DNA of 64,000 nt from contig RDXX01000039.1 of the NCBI GenBank assembly GCA_004292955.1, positions 97,722 to 161,721 of the forward strand. Direction: 5' to 3'. A model generated the notes under the pieces. That model had not been told where the DNA came from and searched no databases. It saw nothing but the letters and a program-made list of their open reading frames with translations. Source of the DNA: Oscillatoriales cyanobacterium (GTDB lineage Bacteria > Cyanobacteriota > Cyanobacteriia > Cyanobacteriales > Microcoleaceae). The position numbers and the translations under genes were made by a program. Of the stretch, positions 36,494-45,262 are shown piece after piece (within the stretch, counting starts at the first letter, position 1; each line of letters starts with the position of its first letter).

Positions 36494-36757
36494 CTAAGCA
36501 ACTGCAAGTTCATATTGCAGAACTAAAATTTCATCTGCCTTCAAAATAGCCATAGCATATTCAATTCCTTGACTATCAGCAAACTCCACTAAATACTGAC
36601 ATTCTCTTCCCGTATCATACACTTCGACAATAGTTCCCACAAGTCCTACTGGCAAACTAGAAACAGATTCGTATTCCGGTTCCACTAGAGTTAATCGCGT
36701 ATTTGAAACCGGCTTGAGAATCGCCACAGAATCCAAAAGTCTAAAGTTTTTTATCAT
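36494..36757 (-). CDS. DUF4926-like protein
   Basis: An 87-residue protein with the DUF4926 pattern: FRLLDSVAILKP, then LPVGLVGTIVEVYDTGRECQYLVEFADSQG and an end in LKADEILVL. It resembles small SH3-like folds. It overlaps the upstream DUF6883-like gene by 17 bp, an arrangement typical of two-gene toxin-antitoxin-like units. Which of the two is the toxin is not known to me. Confidence 0.8.
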   Translation of the reverse strand: MIKNFRLLDSVAILKPVSNTRLTLVEPEYESVSSLPVGLVGTIVEVYDTGRECQYLVEFADSQGIEYAMAILKADEILVLQYELAVA

Positions 36758-37085
36758 GGTTTAAGAAAGCTGAAATCAAACGAGGGTTAGAATTAGTCAG
36801 AGTAATTTCCCAGATTGTCCGAAGCTCAATCCCCGCTGTATCGGGTACAGTCCAATCAACTTTAAACTGTTGCCCAAAATCAGTAGTATTTTCTTGGACA
36901 ACTTCACCTTCAATGGCTGCTTTTTGAATAAGCTCTTGCAAAACTTCTGCATTGTTAGCCGTGATTCCCAAAACCGATGCAAAGACTCTGGCTTTGTGTT
37001 TTCCGCGAGAATGCTCTGGATTTAAGCAGTAGCCGACTAGCTTTTGCAGAGAAACTTCAGCCCGATCGCCATTGGGTAGTTTCAT
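36741..37085 (-). CDS. DUF6883-like protein
   Basis: A 114-residue protein with LNPEHSRGKHKARVFASVLGIT near 22-43 and a C-terminal VDWTVP...LRTIWEI. This pattern is familiar from DUF6883, also found as the terminal domain of polymorphic toxins. A nuclease-like role is possible, but I assign none. Paired with the DUF4926-like gene. Confidence 0.78.
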   Translation of the reverse strand: MKLPNGDRAEVSLQKLVGYCLNPEHSRGKHKARVFASVLGITANNAEVLQELIQKAAIEGEVVQENTTDFGQQFKVDWTVPDTAGIELRTIWEITLTNSNPRLISAFLNHDKKL

Positions 37086-37097
37086 TATAACTCCTAC

Positions 37098-37397
37098 TCA
37101 CCCCCTAATTAGTTTCAATTGGACAATCTCATAGGCGTTCTTTTGAGGAGTCACAATAATTCCAGAATGTTCCCGTCCTTCTGTCATATATTCTAGGTGT
37201 AATCGCTCAAAATCCACACGATTGTGAGTCAGCAAACATCGATCGACAGATGCAGCATAAGCCAATTGTTGGTTATCTAATTGACTCAACATTCCCTGTT
37301 CGCTTGTTGTCGTCACATCAAAACCCCTAGCCCGCAGCAAAGTCGCTACCAGCCTGGAAACATCTTCATCTGTATGAATAGTTGCAAATAGTTTCAC
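37098..37397 (-). CDS. DUF5615 PIN-like protein (toxin candidate)
   Basis: A 99-residue protein with the PIN-like pattern HTDEDVSRLVATLLRARGFD at 8-27, then ASVDRCLLTHNRVDFERLH and HSGIIVTPQ. It normally pairs with DUF433, as here. The acidic residues DED near the N-terminus and Asp in NRVDF fit the reduced PIN-like active site. Its start overlaps the DUF433 stop by 4 bp. Confidence 0.85.
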   Translation of the reverse strand: MKLFATIHTDEDVSRLVATLLRARGFDVTTTSEQGMLSQLDNQQLAYAASVDRCLLTHNRVDFERLHLEYMTEGREHSGIIVTPQKNAYEIVQLKLIRG

Positions 37398-37687
37398 AGT
37401 TTTTTCATGGCAGCTTTCACAGCAGGATGAATCAATTCTTCGGGAATTCGATTGCGCTCAATATAAGTATTTATTTCTTCCTGGTTGTCCAAATAAAAAC
37501 TCAGTGCATCAAAAATTTGAGCTAATTTCAGATGAGGTAAGTGCATCGGGATTTCTTCAGGAGTAATACCCAAACGCCACAATTCCACGATCGCACGAAC
37601 AGAAGTTCTCGTTCCTGCGATAATTGGTTCCCCTTGCAAGATTCCAGGGTGACGTGCGACATAACGCGAAGCAGATTGTGTAGTCAT
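37394..37687 (-). CDS. DUF433-family antitoxin candidate
   Basis: A 97-residue protein: RHPGILQGEPIIAGTRTSVRAIVELWRLGITPEEI is the DUF433 helix-turn-helix (here residues 13-47). HLKLAQIFDALSFYLDNQEEIN then follows. The C-terminus extends about 20 residues further. These proteins pair with DUF5615 toxins and probably bind their own promoter. Confidence 0.87.
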   Translation of the reverse strand: MTTQSASRYVARHPGILQGEPIIAGTRTSVRAIVELWRLGITPEEIPMHLPHLKLAQIFDALSFYLDNQEEINTYIERNRIPEELIHPAVKAAMKKL

Positions 37688-37844
37688 GGGAGATTAACCG
37701 GACACATCGATCTTGATTATAACTTACGCTAAAACGCCATCTGGCTAGTTGTAGTTTAACATAACCTAATTTTCACCTTTCAAATGTTAAGCTTATTTAA
37801 CTATAAAGCCGGGTTTCGCTGCTACTTTCAGTGAGGGAAAAGAC

Positions 37845-38232
37845 ATGAAAATTAGAGAATCAGTTGGTCAAAGTGTCTGGAATCATTCTGAGGGCTGGTG
37901 CTGCGAGCCTCTTGACCCCATACCGCCCGGTCATATTGCCCTGGCCGTTGAAGCGATCGATCTTAATCTTGTAGACTGGGATATCGAAGAAATTGGCGAA
38001 AAAGCAGGTTTTGATATTCAGTACAGATACACGGGAGTCAATGACCCGAAAGATGAATCTTTAGCTTGCGTAAGTCAGTTTGTTGGCATCTATGAAGACT
38101 TCTCACTCGCTCGATCGCGCGATGGAAGCTTTGATTGCAGCAGGCATCCCCAGTCATTTATTCAAAATACTTACTTCCAACGATGATATCGATTTGAAGC
38201 CTGTAACGCAATACCTCAAAGCAGTTTCATAA
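37845..38232 (+). pseudogene. Frameshifted small gene, unknown family
   Basis: The first frame (37845-38186) encodes MKIRESVGQSVWNHSEGWCC... up to SQFVGIYEDF. Then the sequence continues better in the +1 frame as SHSLDRAMEALIAAGIPSHL...YLKAVS, ending at the TAA at 38230-38232. A second partial copy near 39137-39187 reads DESLACISQFVGIYEDWSK, with Trp at the break. So about two bases were probably lost after GAAGACT. The family is unknown to me; small acidic proteins like this may be immunity or antitoxin-like factors. Confidence 0.6.
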
Positions 38233-38261
38233 TGCCTTGAGTGTAGCGCAATTGTTTCTTT

Positions 38262-38306
38262 TTCCCAAAGGGCGATCGCCCTTTTTGTCCGAAAGTGCGA
38301 TCGCTC
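38262..38306. repeat. HIP1-based hairpin repeat
   Basis: AAAGGGCGATCGCCC followed by TTTTTGTCCGAAAGTGCGAT. Fourth member of the TA-island repeat family. The remaining gap to 38395 holds nothing else. Confidence 0.7.
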
Positions 38307-38394
38307 TATAATTTCAGCATGGCAACAACTGTCAAATTCAACAGAGCGATCGGTATAATTGAAAAATCAACATCAAATATAGTCAATTAATGCC

Positions 38395-38733
38395 ATGATT
38401 GCTAATTTACCCCTCAAACTGCCTCACTTACCCAACAGCTTGCCCAGCGAAGGTTCTGTCCACATTGAGTTGGTCAACGGACTCTTAATATTCAGCGCTT
38501 CTATTCAAACCCAGGAACGAATTAAAAATTTAACAGCTCAACAACAAGTATCAAATCTAACTTCCGAAGAACAAACAGAATTGGATGGATATCGAGAATT
38601 CATTAGCTATCTAAATTTGGTAAATGAAACCATGAAAAATACTTTTCTCTATCCTTTGCGTGGTACAGTCATTCATTATGATGAACCGTTTGAACCTGCG
38701 GTTTCGTTGGAAGATTGGGAAGTCTTACAATGA
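38395..38733 (+). CDS. Probable antitoxin of VapC pair
   Basis: A 112-residue protein directly upstream of a PIN gene, with ATGA overlap. It has a beta-rich start (GSVHIELVNGLLIFSAS), a helical middle (TSEEQTELDGYREFISYLNLVNETM) and the ending VSLEDWEVLQ. The family is not recognised; the role is inferred from position and size. I have seen similar proteins next to PIN toxins in cyanobacteria. Confidence 0.72.
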   Translation: MIANLPLKLPHLPNSLPSEGSVHIELVNGLLIFSASIQTQERIKNLTAQQQVSNLTSEEQTELDGYREFISYLNLVNETMKNTFLYPLRGTVIHYDEPFEPAVSLEDWEVLQ

Positions 38734-39119
38734 TTGTACTAGATACTCATATATGGATTTGGTGGGTTGACGATAACACACGACTGACTCAGAAACATCG
38801 GGACTGGATACAACAATATCAATCTCAAGGTTTAGGAGTCAGCATCATTTCTTGTTGGGAGGTTTCTAAATTAGTAGAAATGGGAAGACTTACTTTGTCA
38901 GTTACAGTTGATGAGTGGTTAAAACAAGCTTTGGCTTATCCCGGAGTGCAGCTACTCGAACTCACCATTCCCATCATTGTTGAGTCAACTAAACTCACCG
39001 GTTTTCACCGCGATCCAGCAGATCAAATCATTGTGGCAACTGCGAGAATTTGCGCGTGTCCGTTACTAACTGCTGATGCAAAAATTCTGGCATATCCTAA
39101 TGTACAGACTCTTCAGTGA
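38730..39119 (+). CDS. PIN-domain toxin (VapC-like)
   Basis: From the ATG at 38730, about 129 residues: MIVLDTHIWIWWVDD, SCWEVSKLVEMGRL, then RDPADQIIVATARI and LLTADAKIL. Ligands Asp5, Glu44, Asp98 and Asp116 are all present, so the RNase is probably active. The subgroup (DTHIWIWW) is the cyanobacterial and proteobacterial type. An upstream TTG start is less likely because the chosen ATG overlaps the partner's TGA. Confidence 0.9.
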   Translation: MIVLDTHIWIWWVDDNTRLTQKHRDWIQQYQSQGLGVSIISCWEVSKLVEMGRLTLSVTVDEWLKQALAYPGVQLLELTIPIIVESTKLTGFHRDPADQIIVATARICACPLLTADAKILAYPNVQTLQ

Positions 39120-39136
39120 CAGGTAAAAAATGCCTT

Positions 39137-39190
39137 AAGACGAATCTTTAGCTTGCATTAGTCAGTTTGTCGGCATCTATGAGGACTGGT
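39137..39190 (+). pseudogene. Fragment of the 37845 gene
   Basis: About 50 bp matching 38050-38100 (ATCTTTAGCTTGCATTAGTC, then GGCATCTATGA). It marks a second, mostly deleted copy, perhaps left by recombination around the VapC unit in between. Confidence 0.65.
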
Positions 39191-39210
39191 CAAAGTACGA
39201 TCGCCCTTTC

Positions 39211-39660
39211 CTAATTTACCGCACGTTTGAGAATTTGACCGATAATTCCGTACCTGTCGCCAACCAATCCATCGAGTTCATGTTCAATATCTTCTAACCA
39301 GCCAAGCTTACTCGTCCACTTACCATTCGCTAATTGTCTAGCTGCATGAGTTGGAATACCGATCGAATTAACATATATCGCTATTTTCTGATATCCAATT
39401 TCTAATCCATCGCCTTTACAAATTTCATATCCCAGCGTTTGATAAGCCTGAATATACGCTTCTAGAGTCTCCTCTTGCGGCACACCGTCAGGCCAATAAA
39501 ATTGCTCTTCAGGTATCGGTTGCCACCAACGATCGTCTTCCCCAGCAGCCCATGCAAAGCAGTTATATTCTTGAGATTTCGGACTGGTAACTTGATAATC
39601 CGTGCCAGACAAATTCGGCCACTTAAATTCAAATTCTGGTATTCTATACATTCTATTCAA
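39211..39660 (-). CDS. DUF7689-like protein with Cys/His motif
   Basis: A 149-residue protein with SQEYNCFAWAAGEDDRWWQP at 29-48, then IPTHAARQLANGKWTSKLG. The Cys in NCFAWA and the His in THAARQ could form a thiol-hydrolase dyad as in NlpC/P60 or papain-like folds. DUF7689 is the name I recall for such proteins. It overlaps the gene at 39653 by 8 bp, so the two are a unit and it may be the toxin half. Confidence 0.72.
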   Translation of the reverse strand: MNRMYRIPEFEFKWPNLSGTDYQVTSPKSQEYNCFAWAAGEDDRWWQPIPEEQFYWPDGVPQEETLEAYIQAYQTLGYEICKGDGLEIGYQKIAIYVNSIGIPTHAARQLANGKWTSKLGWLEDIEHELDGLVGDRYGIIGQILKRAVN

Positions 39661-40132
39661 TCGCGTAGCCTTGATTTCTACCCCACTCTATCCAAGCTGA
39701 AGCCATCTGTTTTATCCTTCCCCTTTGTTCTGGTTTAATCGGATTTTCACCCGTAATTGCACCCAAAGCCGACAACCAGTAAACAGGATTTTTTTTCAAT
39801 TCTGATAGCAACAGCGGTAGGATTTGAGTTCCCATACTAATAATTTCCTGATAGGCAGGATGCTGAGACATTTGGGCAGTTGAAGACAGTCCAGCAACAT
39901 CTTCCTCCCAATCCGAGGCTAGTGCATAAAATTTCTCAACTATCTCAGGGGAGATTTCAGCATTTTTGTTGAGAATATTTTGAGCGGTATTTTGTGAAGA
40001 AACTTCTTCCTGTGCGAGTAAGTTTTCTATGCCTATTAAAACTAACTCTTCTATCGAGACATTTAAGTTGTTCGCGACTTGTTGTAATTTTAGTAGGCGT
40101 TCATCTGAAAGGGCGATCGCGATCGTGTTCAT
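39653..40132 (-). CDS. Antitoxin-like partner protein
   Basis: A 159-residue protein. It begins like a small DNA-binding antitoxin (SDERLLKLQQVANNLNVSIEELVLIGIENLLA, here residues 9-42). The C-terminal part (SMGTQILPLLLSELKKNPVYWLSALGAITGENPI, residues 99-132) is a pattern often seen in immunity or contact-inhibition partners. It lies directly upstream of the DUF7689-like gene. The function is inferred from position. Confidence 0.7.
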   Translation of the reverse strand: MNTIAIALSDERLLKLQQVANNLNVSIEELVLIGIENLLAQEEVSSQNTAQNILNKNAEISPEIVEKFYALASDWEEDVAGLSSTAQMSQHPAYQEIISMGTQILPLLLSELKKNPVYWLSALGAITGENPIKPEQRGRIKQMASAWIEWGRNQGYAIE

Positions 40133-40220
40133 CTGACTTACAAACTAGCATGATGCCTTAAGTATAGCAAGTCAATTACTCACCTTTTATGCGATTTGAC
40201 TATTGGTTGCTACAGTTTTG

Positions 40221-40267
40221 AAAAAAGGACGATCGCACTTATTGTCCGAAAGTGCGATCGCCCTTCA
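40221..40267. repeat. HIP1-based hairpin repeat
   Basis: GATCGCACTT and AAGTGCGATC are a perfect 10-bp inverted repeat around ATTGTCCGA. It lies just after argB's stop and could serve as a terminator for argB. Confidence 0.75.
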
Positions 40268-40274
40268 ATACATT

Positions 40275-41174
40275 TTACTTCGTTGCACCGTATCCCGAAG
40301 CAACAATCATCGACCCAATACCCGAATCGCTGAAAATTTCTTGCAGCAAAGCGTGTTCCAGGCGACCATCAATAATATGAGCAGCCTTAACGCCCTGAGC
40401 TAAACTCCGCACGCAACAATTAACCTTCGGAATCATCCCCCCAGAAACAATCCCAGACTCAATTAACTGTCGGGCCTCTTGAATATCTAACTTCACAATC
40501 AAACTGTCTGGGTTGTGATAATCCTCCAAAATTCCCGCAGTATCAGTCATCAAAATTAACTTTTCTGCTCCCAAACCAGCCGCAATCTCTCCAGCCACCG
40601 TGTCAGCATTAATATTGTAAGATTGACCGTTTTCGTCCGCAGCCACACTCGACACCACCGGAATATATCCGCTGTTGACCAAAGACTCCAAAATCTGGAT
40701 TTTTACGCCGCTGACTTCGCCCACAAACCCAATCCCCTCCCGGCCATCTGGACGAGCTTGAATCAGATTGCCATCAATGCCGCACAACCCTACTGCCTTG
40801 CCACCAGCTTGGTTAATTAACGAAACAATTTCCTTATTCACCTTCCCCACCAAAACCATCTCCACGACTTCCATCGTCGCGGCATCAGTCACCCTCAAAC
40901 CATCCTTAAATTGCGGCTCAATGCCCAGCTTTTCCAGCCAAATATTAATTTCCGGGCCTCCACCGTGAACCACCACCGGACGCATCCCCACGCAGGATAG
41001 CAGCACAATATCTCGGATTACCTTTTCTTTGAGACGGCCATCCTTCATTGCCGCGCCGCCGTATTTGACCACAATCGTGCGGCCGGCAAACTGTTGAATG
41101 TAAGGCAGTGCTTCTGAAAGCACCTGAACCCGATTGGTTTCTACGTTCCGCGCAAAATCGCTGTGTTTGAGCAT
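40275..41174 (-). CDS. argB: Acetylglutamate kinase
   Basis: ArgB phosphorylates N-acetylglutamate, the controlled step of arginine synthesis in cyanobacteria, where PII binds it. The 299-residue product has [11 protein letters not shown] near 35 (ATP-binding Lys), VHGGGPEIN near 69, GLCGIDGNL and the late VTAxxx-type block [26 protein letters not shown]. The N-terminal helix ([24 protein letters not shown], here residues 11-34) is typical of arginine-sensitive hexameric enzymes. Arginine is also used by SpeA at 53.9 kb. Monocistronic. Confidence 0.97.
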   Translation of the reverse strand: MLKHSDFARNVETNRVQVLSEALPYIQQFAGRTIVVKYGGAAMKDGRLKEKVIRDIVLLSCVGMRPVVVHGGGPEINIWLEKLGIEPQFKDGLRVTDAATMEVVEMVLVGKVNKEIVSLINQAGGKAVGLCGIDGNLIQARPDGREGIGFVGEVSGVKIQILESLVNSGYIPVVSSVAADENGQSYNINADTVAGEIAAGLGAEKLILMTDTAGILEDYHNPDSLIVKLDIQEARQLIESGIVSGGMIPKVNCCVRSLAQGVKAAHIIDGRLEHALLQEIFSDSGIGSMIVASGYGATK

Positions 41175-41448
41175 ATGAGGACAAATGGCTAAAAACTTAA
41201 GTCTAAAGTTTAATGTCTCCAGCTATCATCAACAAACGCAAAAAGAATGAAGAAGTCATTAGTCAGCAGTCACCACACAGATTAATGTCCATGCACCATG
41301 CCCGATCGCCCGTTGGCGCAGCCCTCGAAGAGGATCCCGAATTTAAATAGGTTTTCTTAATAATCTAAGTTTAATCTTTCTATTCTAACTTATACAATTC
41401 TTGCTAAAGTAAATAAATGTATCGCTACCCAGATTTACTTAACCTTTT
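41175..41448. other. Intergenic region, divergent promoters
   Basis: Mostly A/T-rich with a remnant of a heptamer repeat (AGTCATTAGTCAGCAGTCA, 41253-41271). Promoters for argB and the HAD gene are presumably here. Nothing else seen. Confidence 0.4.
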
Positions 41449-42240
41449 ATGTTAACTGCTGTCACACCGGACTCCGAAAACCTTCAGTACAAGCTACCAT
41501 CAGACGCTGACTCGTCCCCCCGGATGACCGTATTTTGCGATTTAGACGGGCCTATTGTCGATGTGTCCGATCGCTATTACACAACCTATCAACAGGGATT
41601 GGCCGACACCCAAGCAGCCTACGCGGCCCAGGGAATCAACCTCAAACTCCAAATTCTCAGCAAACAGCAGTTTTGGCAAATGAAACAAAACCGAGTCCCC
41701 GATACTGAAATAGCCAAAAGTTCCGGCTTGTCGGGAGAAGAAATTCACATTTTTCTCGGATGCGTGAGTCGGATTGTCAATCAGCCAGACTTGTTGCACT
41801 TAGATCGCATCCAGCCAGGAGTACAATGGGCGATCGCACTTCTGCATTCTCGCGGCGTGCGACTGATTTTAGTCACCTTGCGGCCGAGAAATCAAGCCGT
41901 TCAACTATTGCAAAATTACGGTTTAGCCAGATTGTTTACCAGCATTCGTGGCACTCAGATGCCGGATGCTGCATATCACAACTATACAGCCTTAAAAACT
42001 GAATTGTTGGCTGAAGTTGCAGAAGAATTTGAGTCATCCCTGAACTCGGCTTGGATGATCGGAGATACCGAAGCAGATATCCTCGCCGGACAAGCATTGG
42101 GAATACCTACAATTGCCGTTACCTGCGGCATTCGCAGCCGCTATCAACTGCAAAAGCACCAGCCGAATTTCATTCTTAGTGACTTGATTATTGCCGTTCA
42201 TCACTTATTAGGTTCAGCACCACAAGTGATAGTAGACTGA
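41449..42240 (+). CDS. HAD-superfamily hydrolase
   Basis: A 263-residue protein with the HAD nucleophile motif FCDLDGPIVD at about 28-37, the cap helices, motif II in ILVTLRPRNQ and the acidic motif MIGDTEADILAGQALGIPTIAVT near the end. The overall pattern is of phosphoglycolate phosphatase-like phosphatases with a small cap. The substrate is unknown. The N-terminal ~25 residues are extra compared with short HADs. Confidence 0.85.
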   Translation: MLTAVTPDSENLQYKLPSDADSSPRMTVFCDLDGPIVDVSDRYYTTYQQGLADTQAAYAAQGINLKLQILSKQQFWQMKQNRVPDTEIAKSSGLSGEEIHIFLGCVSRIVNQPDLLHLDRIQPGVQWAIALLHSRGVRLILVTLRPRNQAVQLLQNYGLARLFTSIRGTQMPDAAYHNYTALKTELLAEVAEEFESSLNSAWMIGDTEADILAGQALGIPTIAVTCGIRSRYQLQKHQPNFILSDLIIAVHHLLGSAPQVIVD

Positions 42241-42761
42241 CTACAGTCTTGGACGCATTCCGAATTTTATAAACCGGGTTTTTTACCGAATCAGTGGGCT
42301 GATTAGAAGTATTTTCGTAAAAAACCCGGTTTCTCGCTACCCGTGTGTAAGCCCCAATTAAGCTAACTAATAGACCTCTTGCATAAGTCTTCGATCGATC
42401 CTTCAACCGCAGATTTCAGACAGATAAACACAGATAAACGCAGATAATTTCAGGGTGTTTTCCGATTTTTGCAAGAGGTCTAATGAAAACTGCCAACTGT
42501 TAACTGTCAACTGTCAACTGAGAGAGAGAGAGGGCGGGCACGCTGACGGGTGTAGTTTTTTGGTAAAAGCCTTATCCCATAAGAGTTTGAGATTTTAAGA
42601 GGCAAAAGCCCAAAACCTTTGCACTGTCTAGATTTGCTGGGTTTTGCCAGGGGAAAACCTACACCTGTCAGGGGCGGGAACGGGGGCACCGCCCCTACCA
42701 ACTGTCAACTGTCAACTGTCAACTGTCAACTGTCAACTGTCAACTGTCAACTGTCAACTGA
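42241..42761. other. Repeat-rich intergenic region
   Basis: An inverted pair of AAACCGGGTTTTTTACCGAA and AAAAAACCCGGTTTCT (42270-42335), and an inverted AGACCTCTTGCATAAG / TTTGCAAGAGGTCT pair (42372-42481) around the ACAGATAAACGCAGATAA repeat. Two GTCAACT heptamer tracts follow (42495-42520 and 42698-42762). The inverted AGACCTCTTGCA pair flanks ~110 bp and looks like another MITE-type unit. No gene. Confidence 0.65.
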
Positions 42762-43328
42762 CTAAGATTTTTCTAATTTCTTTGTCATTTCCCACAAGCG
42801 ATTGAGGGGAAAATAAATCACCGGAGCCCAAAGACTGCTGAGAATAGCAGAACACAAAGCCACACGCTGGTGATAACTCCAAATGTCCAGTAAAGCCCGA
42901 TCGCCCATAGCGAAAAATTGCAGGCCCATCACCGTTTCCGCCACCACCGCCATCCCAAACACAATTAAGGCGATCGGAATCGGATCTCTCTCAACAATAT
43001 CAGCCGGAATCGACCAGCTTTTCTGCAAAACAACAGTTAAGACACCGACAACAACTAGACTTACAGCATGGGTGGGATGAGGAGCAGTCATCGCATCTTG
43101 AAGAAACCCCAAAGCCATACCCATGCTAGCAGCTCCCAAAACTGTACGCTTCCGCTTAATACTCCAAGCTACCAACCAAATTAACAGCCAATTCGGGCTA
43201 ATTCCCAACAATTCCATTCCCGGCATCCGGGTGGGCAATATCAATATGCACAGCATCACAGAAACAAATGTAACGCCGAAGTTGAGAAATTGGCGCAATC
43301 GCGAAGACATCCGAGGTAAACGCTTCAT
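42762..43328 (-). CDS. mreD: Rod shape-determining protein MreD
   Basis: A 188-residue inner-membrane protein with about five membrane segments. It has the family features GISPNWLLIWLVAWS and GAASMGMALGFLQDA (MreD's GxxxGxxxDxx), then WAPVIYFPLNRLW at the end. MreD acts with MreC, MreB and RodA/PBP2 in sidewall synthesis. Its start overlaps the mreC stop by 4 bp. Last gene of the mreBCD operon. Confidence 0.92.
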   Translation of the reverse strand: MKRLPRMSSRLRQFLNFGVTFVSVMLCILILPTRMPGMELLGISPNWLLIWLVAWSIKRKRTVLGAASMGMALGFLQDAMTAPHPTHAVSLVVVGVLTVVLQKSWSIPADIVERDPIPIALIVFGMAVVAETVMGLQFFAMGDRALLDIWSYHQRVALCSAILSSLWAPVIYFPLNRLWEMTKKLEKS

Positions 43329-44131
43329 TGCTGCTTTGCTCCCCCTGACGGTGCAGAAGATTCACCCTGCGAAGCCTTGAGTTCGGCTTGCTTATCGTGG
43401 GGGTAAACTACCCCCCATTCCAGAGAATTCATCGGTGCAGAAAACTCAACAATAGCTTCCGGGGCCGGAGTTTTATTCAGATCCACCGAAACCACTTTTC
43501 CCACCGGCAAACCAGCAGGAAATAACTGGCTGAAAGAAGAAGTTGAAACCACATCCCCAGGCTTGACATTGGGAACATTATCAAAAAACTCCATCACAGC
43601 CTGATTTCCGCCTTTACCGTGCATAAAACCCATGTTGCGACTGCGGGTAATTCCCACACCCAATTTACTTGTAGGGTCGCTAGCTAACAGCACCAAGCTA
43701 GTATTAGGAGTAACGCTGACAACCCGACCTACTAAACCGCCCGGGCCCATCACAGTAAAATCTGTTTTGATACCATCATTACTGCCGCGCCCCAAAGTTA
43801 CTTGCTGCCACCAGTGGTCAGCACTGCGGCCGACAATAGGAGCGACAATCCCTTTAGATTTCTTAGCAGACACGTAACCTACAAGCTCTTTTAGCTTCTG
43901 ATTTTGAGTTTCTAATTCTAATACCTGTGCTTGCAATTCTTGAGTGCGCGCCGAGATGAGCTGCTCTTGTCCAGAGCCGTTGGCGTGAAACGGACGAGTC
44001 ACCCAATTGTAAACTTCAAATAGTGCAGCACCTTGTGTTTGTCGAACTCCCCAAGCGGCTGTTACAGCTAAACCTAAAAGAGCAATTTGTAGACGCAGAT
44101 CCCACCACCTGCGGAGTGTGTTTTTTAGCAT
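43325..44131 (-). CDS. mreC: Rod shape-determining protein MreC
   Basis: A 268-residue periplasmic scaffold with an N-terminal membrane helix (LQIALLGLAVTAAWGV), a coiled coil near 60-92 (QELQAQVLELETQNQKLKEL) and the beta-barrel domain with VGRSADHWWQQVTLGRGSNDGI, PGGLVGRV and GDVVSTSSFSQLFPAGLPVG. It links the MreB filaments to penicillin-binding proteins. The C-terminal tail (KASQGESSAPSGGAKQQ) is disordered. Operon order mreB-mreC-mreD. Confidence 0.95.
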   Translation of the reverse strand: MLKNTLRRWWDLRLQIALLGLAVTAAWGVRQTQGAALFEVYNWVTRPFHANGSGQEQLISARTQELQAQVLELETQNQKLKELVGYVSAKKSKGIVAPIVGRSADHWWQQVTLGRGSNDGIKTDFTVMGPGGLVGRVVSVTPNTSLVLLASDPTSKLGVGITRSRNMGFMHGKGGNQAVMEFFDNVPNVKPGDVVSTSSFSQLFPAGLPVGKVVSVDLNKTPAPEAIVEFSAPMNSLEWGVVYPHDKQAELKASQGESSAPSGGAKQQ

Positions 44132-44218
44132 AATCTCACTAATCTAAAATTGTTATGTCAGGATTTTAGATTTTAGATGGCAGCCCTAGTTCTAAATCCA
44201 AAATCCTAAATTTGTTAA

Positions 44219-45262
44219 CTACATATTGCGTGACGACTGCCCGCTGAAAACCCGTTCCAACTGTTTGTTTTCCAAGACCCTACCGGTTCCCAAAACTACG
44301 CAGCAGAGAGGATCTGCTGCCACGTGAGTGACAATTCCTGTTTCGTGACTGATCAGAGTATCTAAACCTTTCATCAGCGCCCCACCACCGGCCAGCATAA
44401 TTCCTCTGTCAATAATATCTGCTGCTAATTCCGGGGGAGTGCGTTCCAAAGTACGCTTGACGGCTTCCACGATTACTGAAAGAGGTTCCGACATACTTTC
44501 GCGAATTTCTGGGCCTTTGATCGTAACAGTTCGTGGCAAACCGGAGAGCAAGTGCAACCCACGCACTTCCATCATCACGTCGTCATCCTGTGGAGTTGGA
44601 TATGCTGAACCAACCTGAATCTTAATTTCTTCAGCAGTACGTTCGCCGATCACCAAATTGTGAACTTTTTTCATGTATTGGACGATCGCCTCATTGAGTT
44701 CATCGCCCGCCACCCGGACTGACTCACTGATCACCGTACCTTGCAAACTCAAAACCGCAACTTCCGTCGTACCCCCACCGATATCTATAATCATATTGCC
44801 AGTCGCCTCAGCCACAGGCAGTCCAGCCCCGATCGCCGCAGCGATAGGTTCATCAATTAACCGTACTTCTCTAGCACCAGCTTGAGTAGCCGCCTCAATG
44901 ACAGCCCGCCTCTCGACTCCAGTGACACCGCTGGGGATGCCAATAATGATCCGCGGCGAAACTAAGCTTTTGCCTTCGTGAACCCTGCGGATAAAAGTCT
45001 TGAGCATGAGTTCGGCAGTATCGAAGTCGGCGATTACCCCGTCACGCAGCGGGCGCAGTGCTATGACGTTCCCAGGCGTGCGCCCGAGCATTTTTTTAGC
45101 ATCTTCTCCAACCGCCAGCGGTATTTTTAAGTCTTGATCGATCGCCACTACGGACGGTTCTTGCAGAACAATACCTTTGCCGGATACATAAACGAGCGTG
45201 TTAGCAGTACCGAGGTCGATACCCATATCTCTAGATAAGGAAAATCGATTGAGAAGACCCAC
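44219..45262 (-). CDS. mreB: Rod shape-determining protein MreB
   Basis: Bacterial actin that guides cell-wall synthesis. About 347 residues from the GTG at 45262: SRDMGIDLGTANTLVYVSG holds the phosphate-1 loop, DIGGGTTEVAVLSL the phosphate-2 loop, and MLAGGGALMKGLD the adenosine motif. The N-terminal LLNRFSLSRD includes a membrane-binding amphipathic helix. A TTG at 45280 would add six residues; GTG fits homologues better. The gap to mreC is 87 bp. Confidence 0.95.
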   Translation of the reverse strand: MGLLNRFSLSRDMGIDLGTANTLVYVSGKGIVLQEPSVVAIDQDLKIPLAVGEDAKKMLGRTPGNVIALRPLRDGVIADFDTAELMLKTFIRRVHEGKSLVSPRIIIGIPSGVTGVERRAVIEAATQAGAREVRLIDEPIAAAIGAGLPVAEATGNMIIDIGGGTTEVAVLSLQGTVISESVRVAGDELNEAIVQYMKKVHNLVIGERTAEEIKIQVGSAYPTPQDDDVMMEVRGLHLLSGLPRTVTIKGPEIRESMSEPLSVIVEAVKRTLERTPPELAADIIDRGIMLAGGGALMKGLDTLISHETGIVTHVAADPLCCVVLGTGRVLENKQLERVFSGQSSRNM

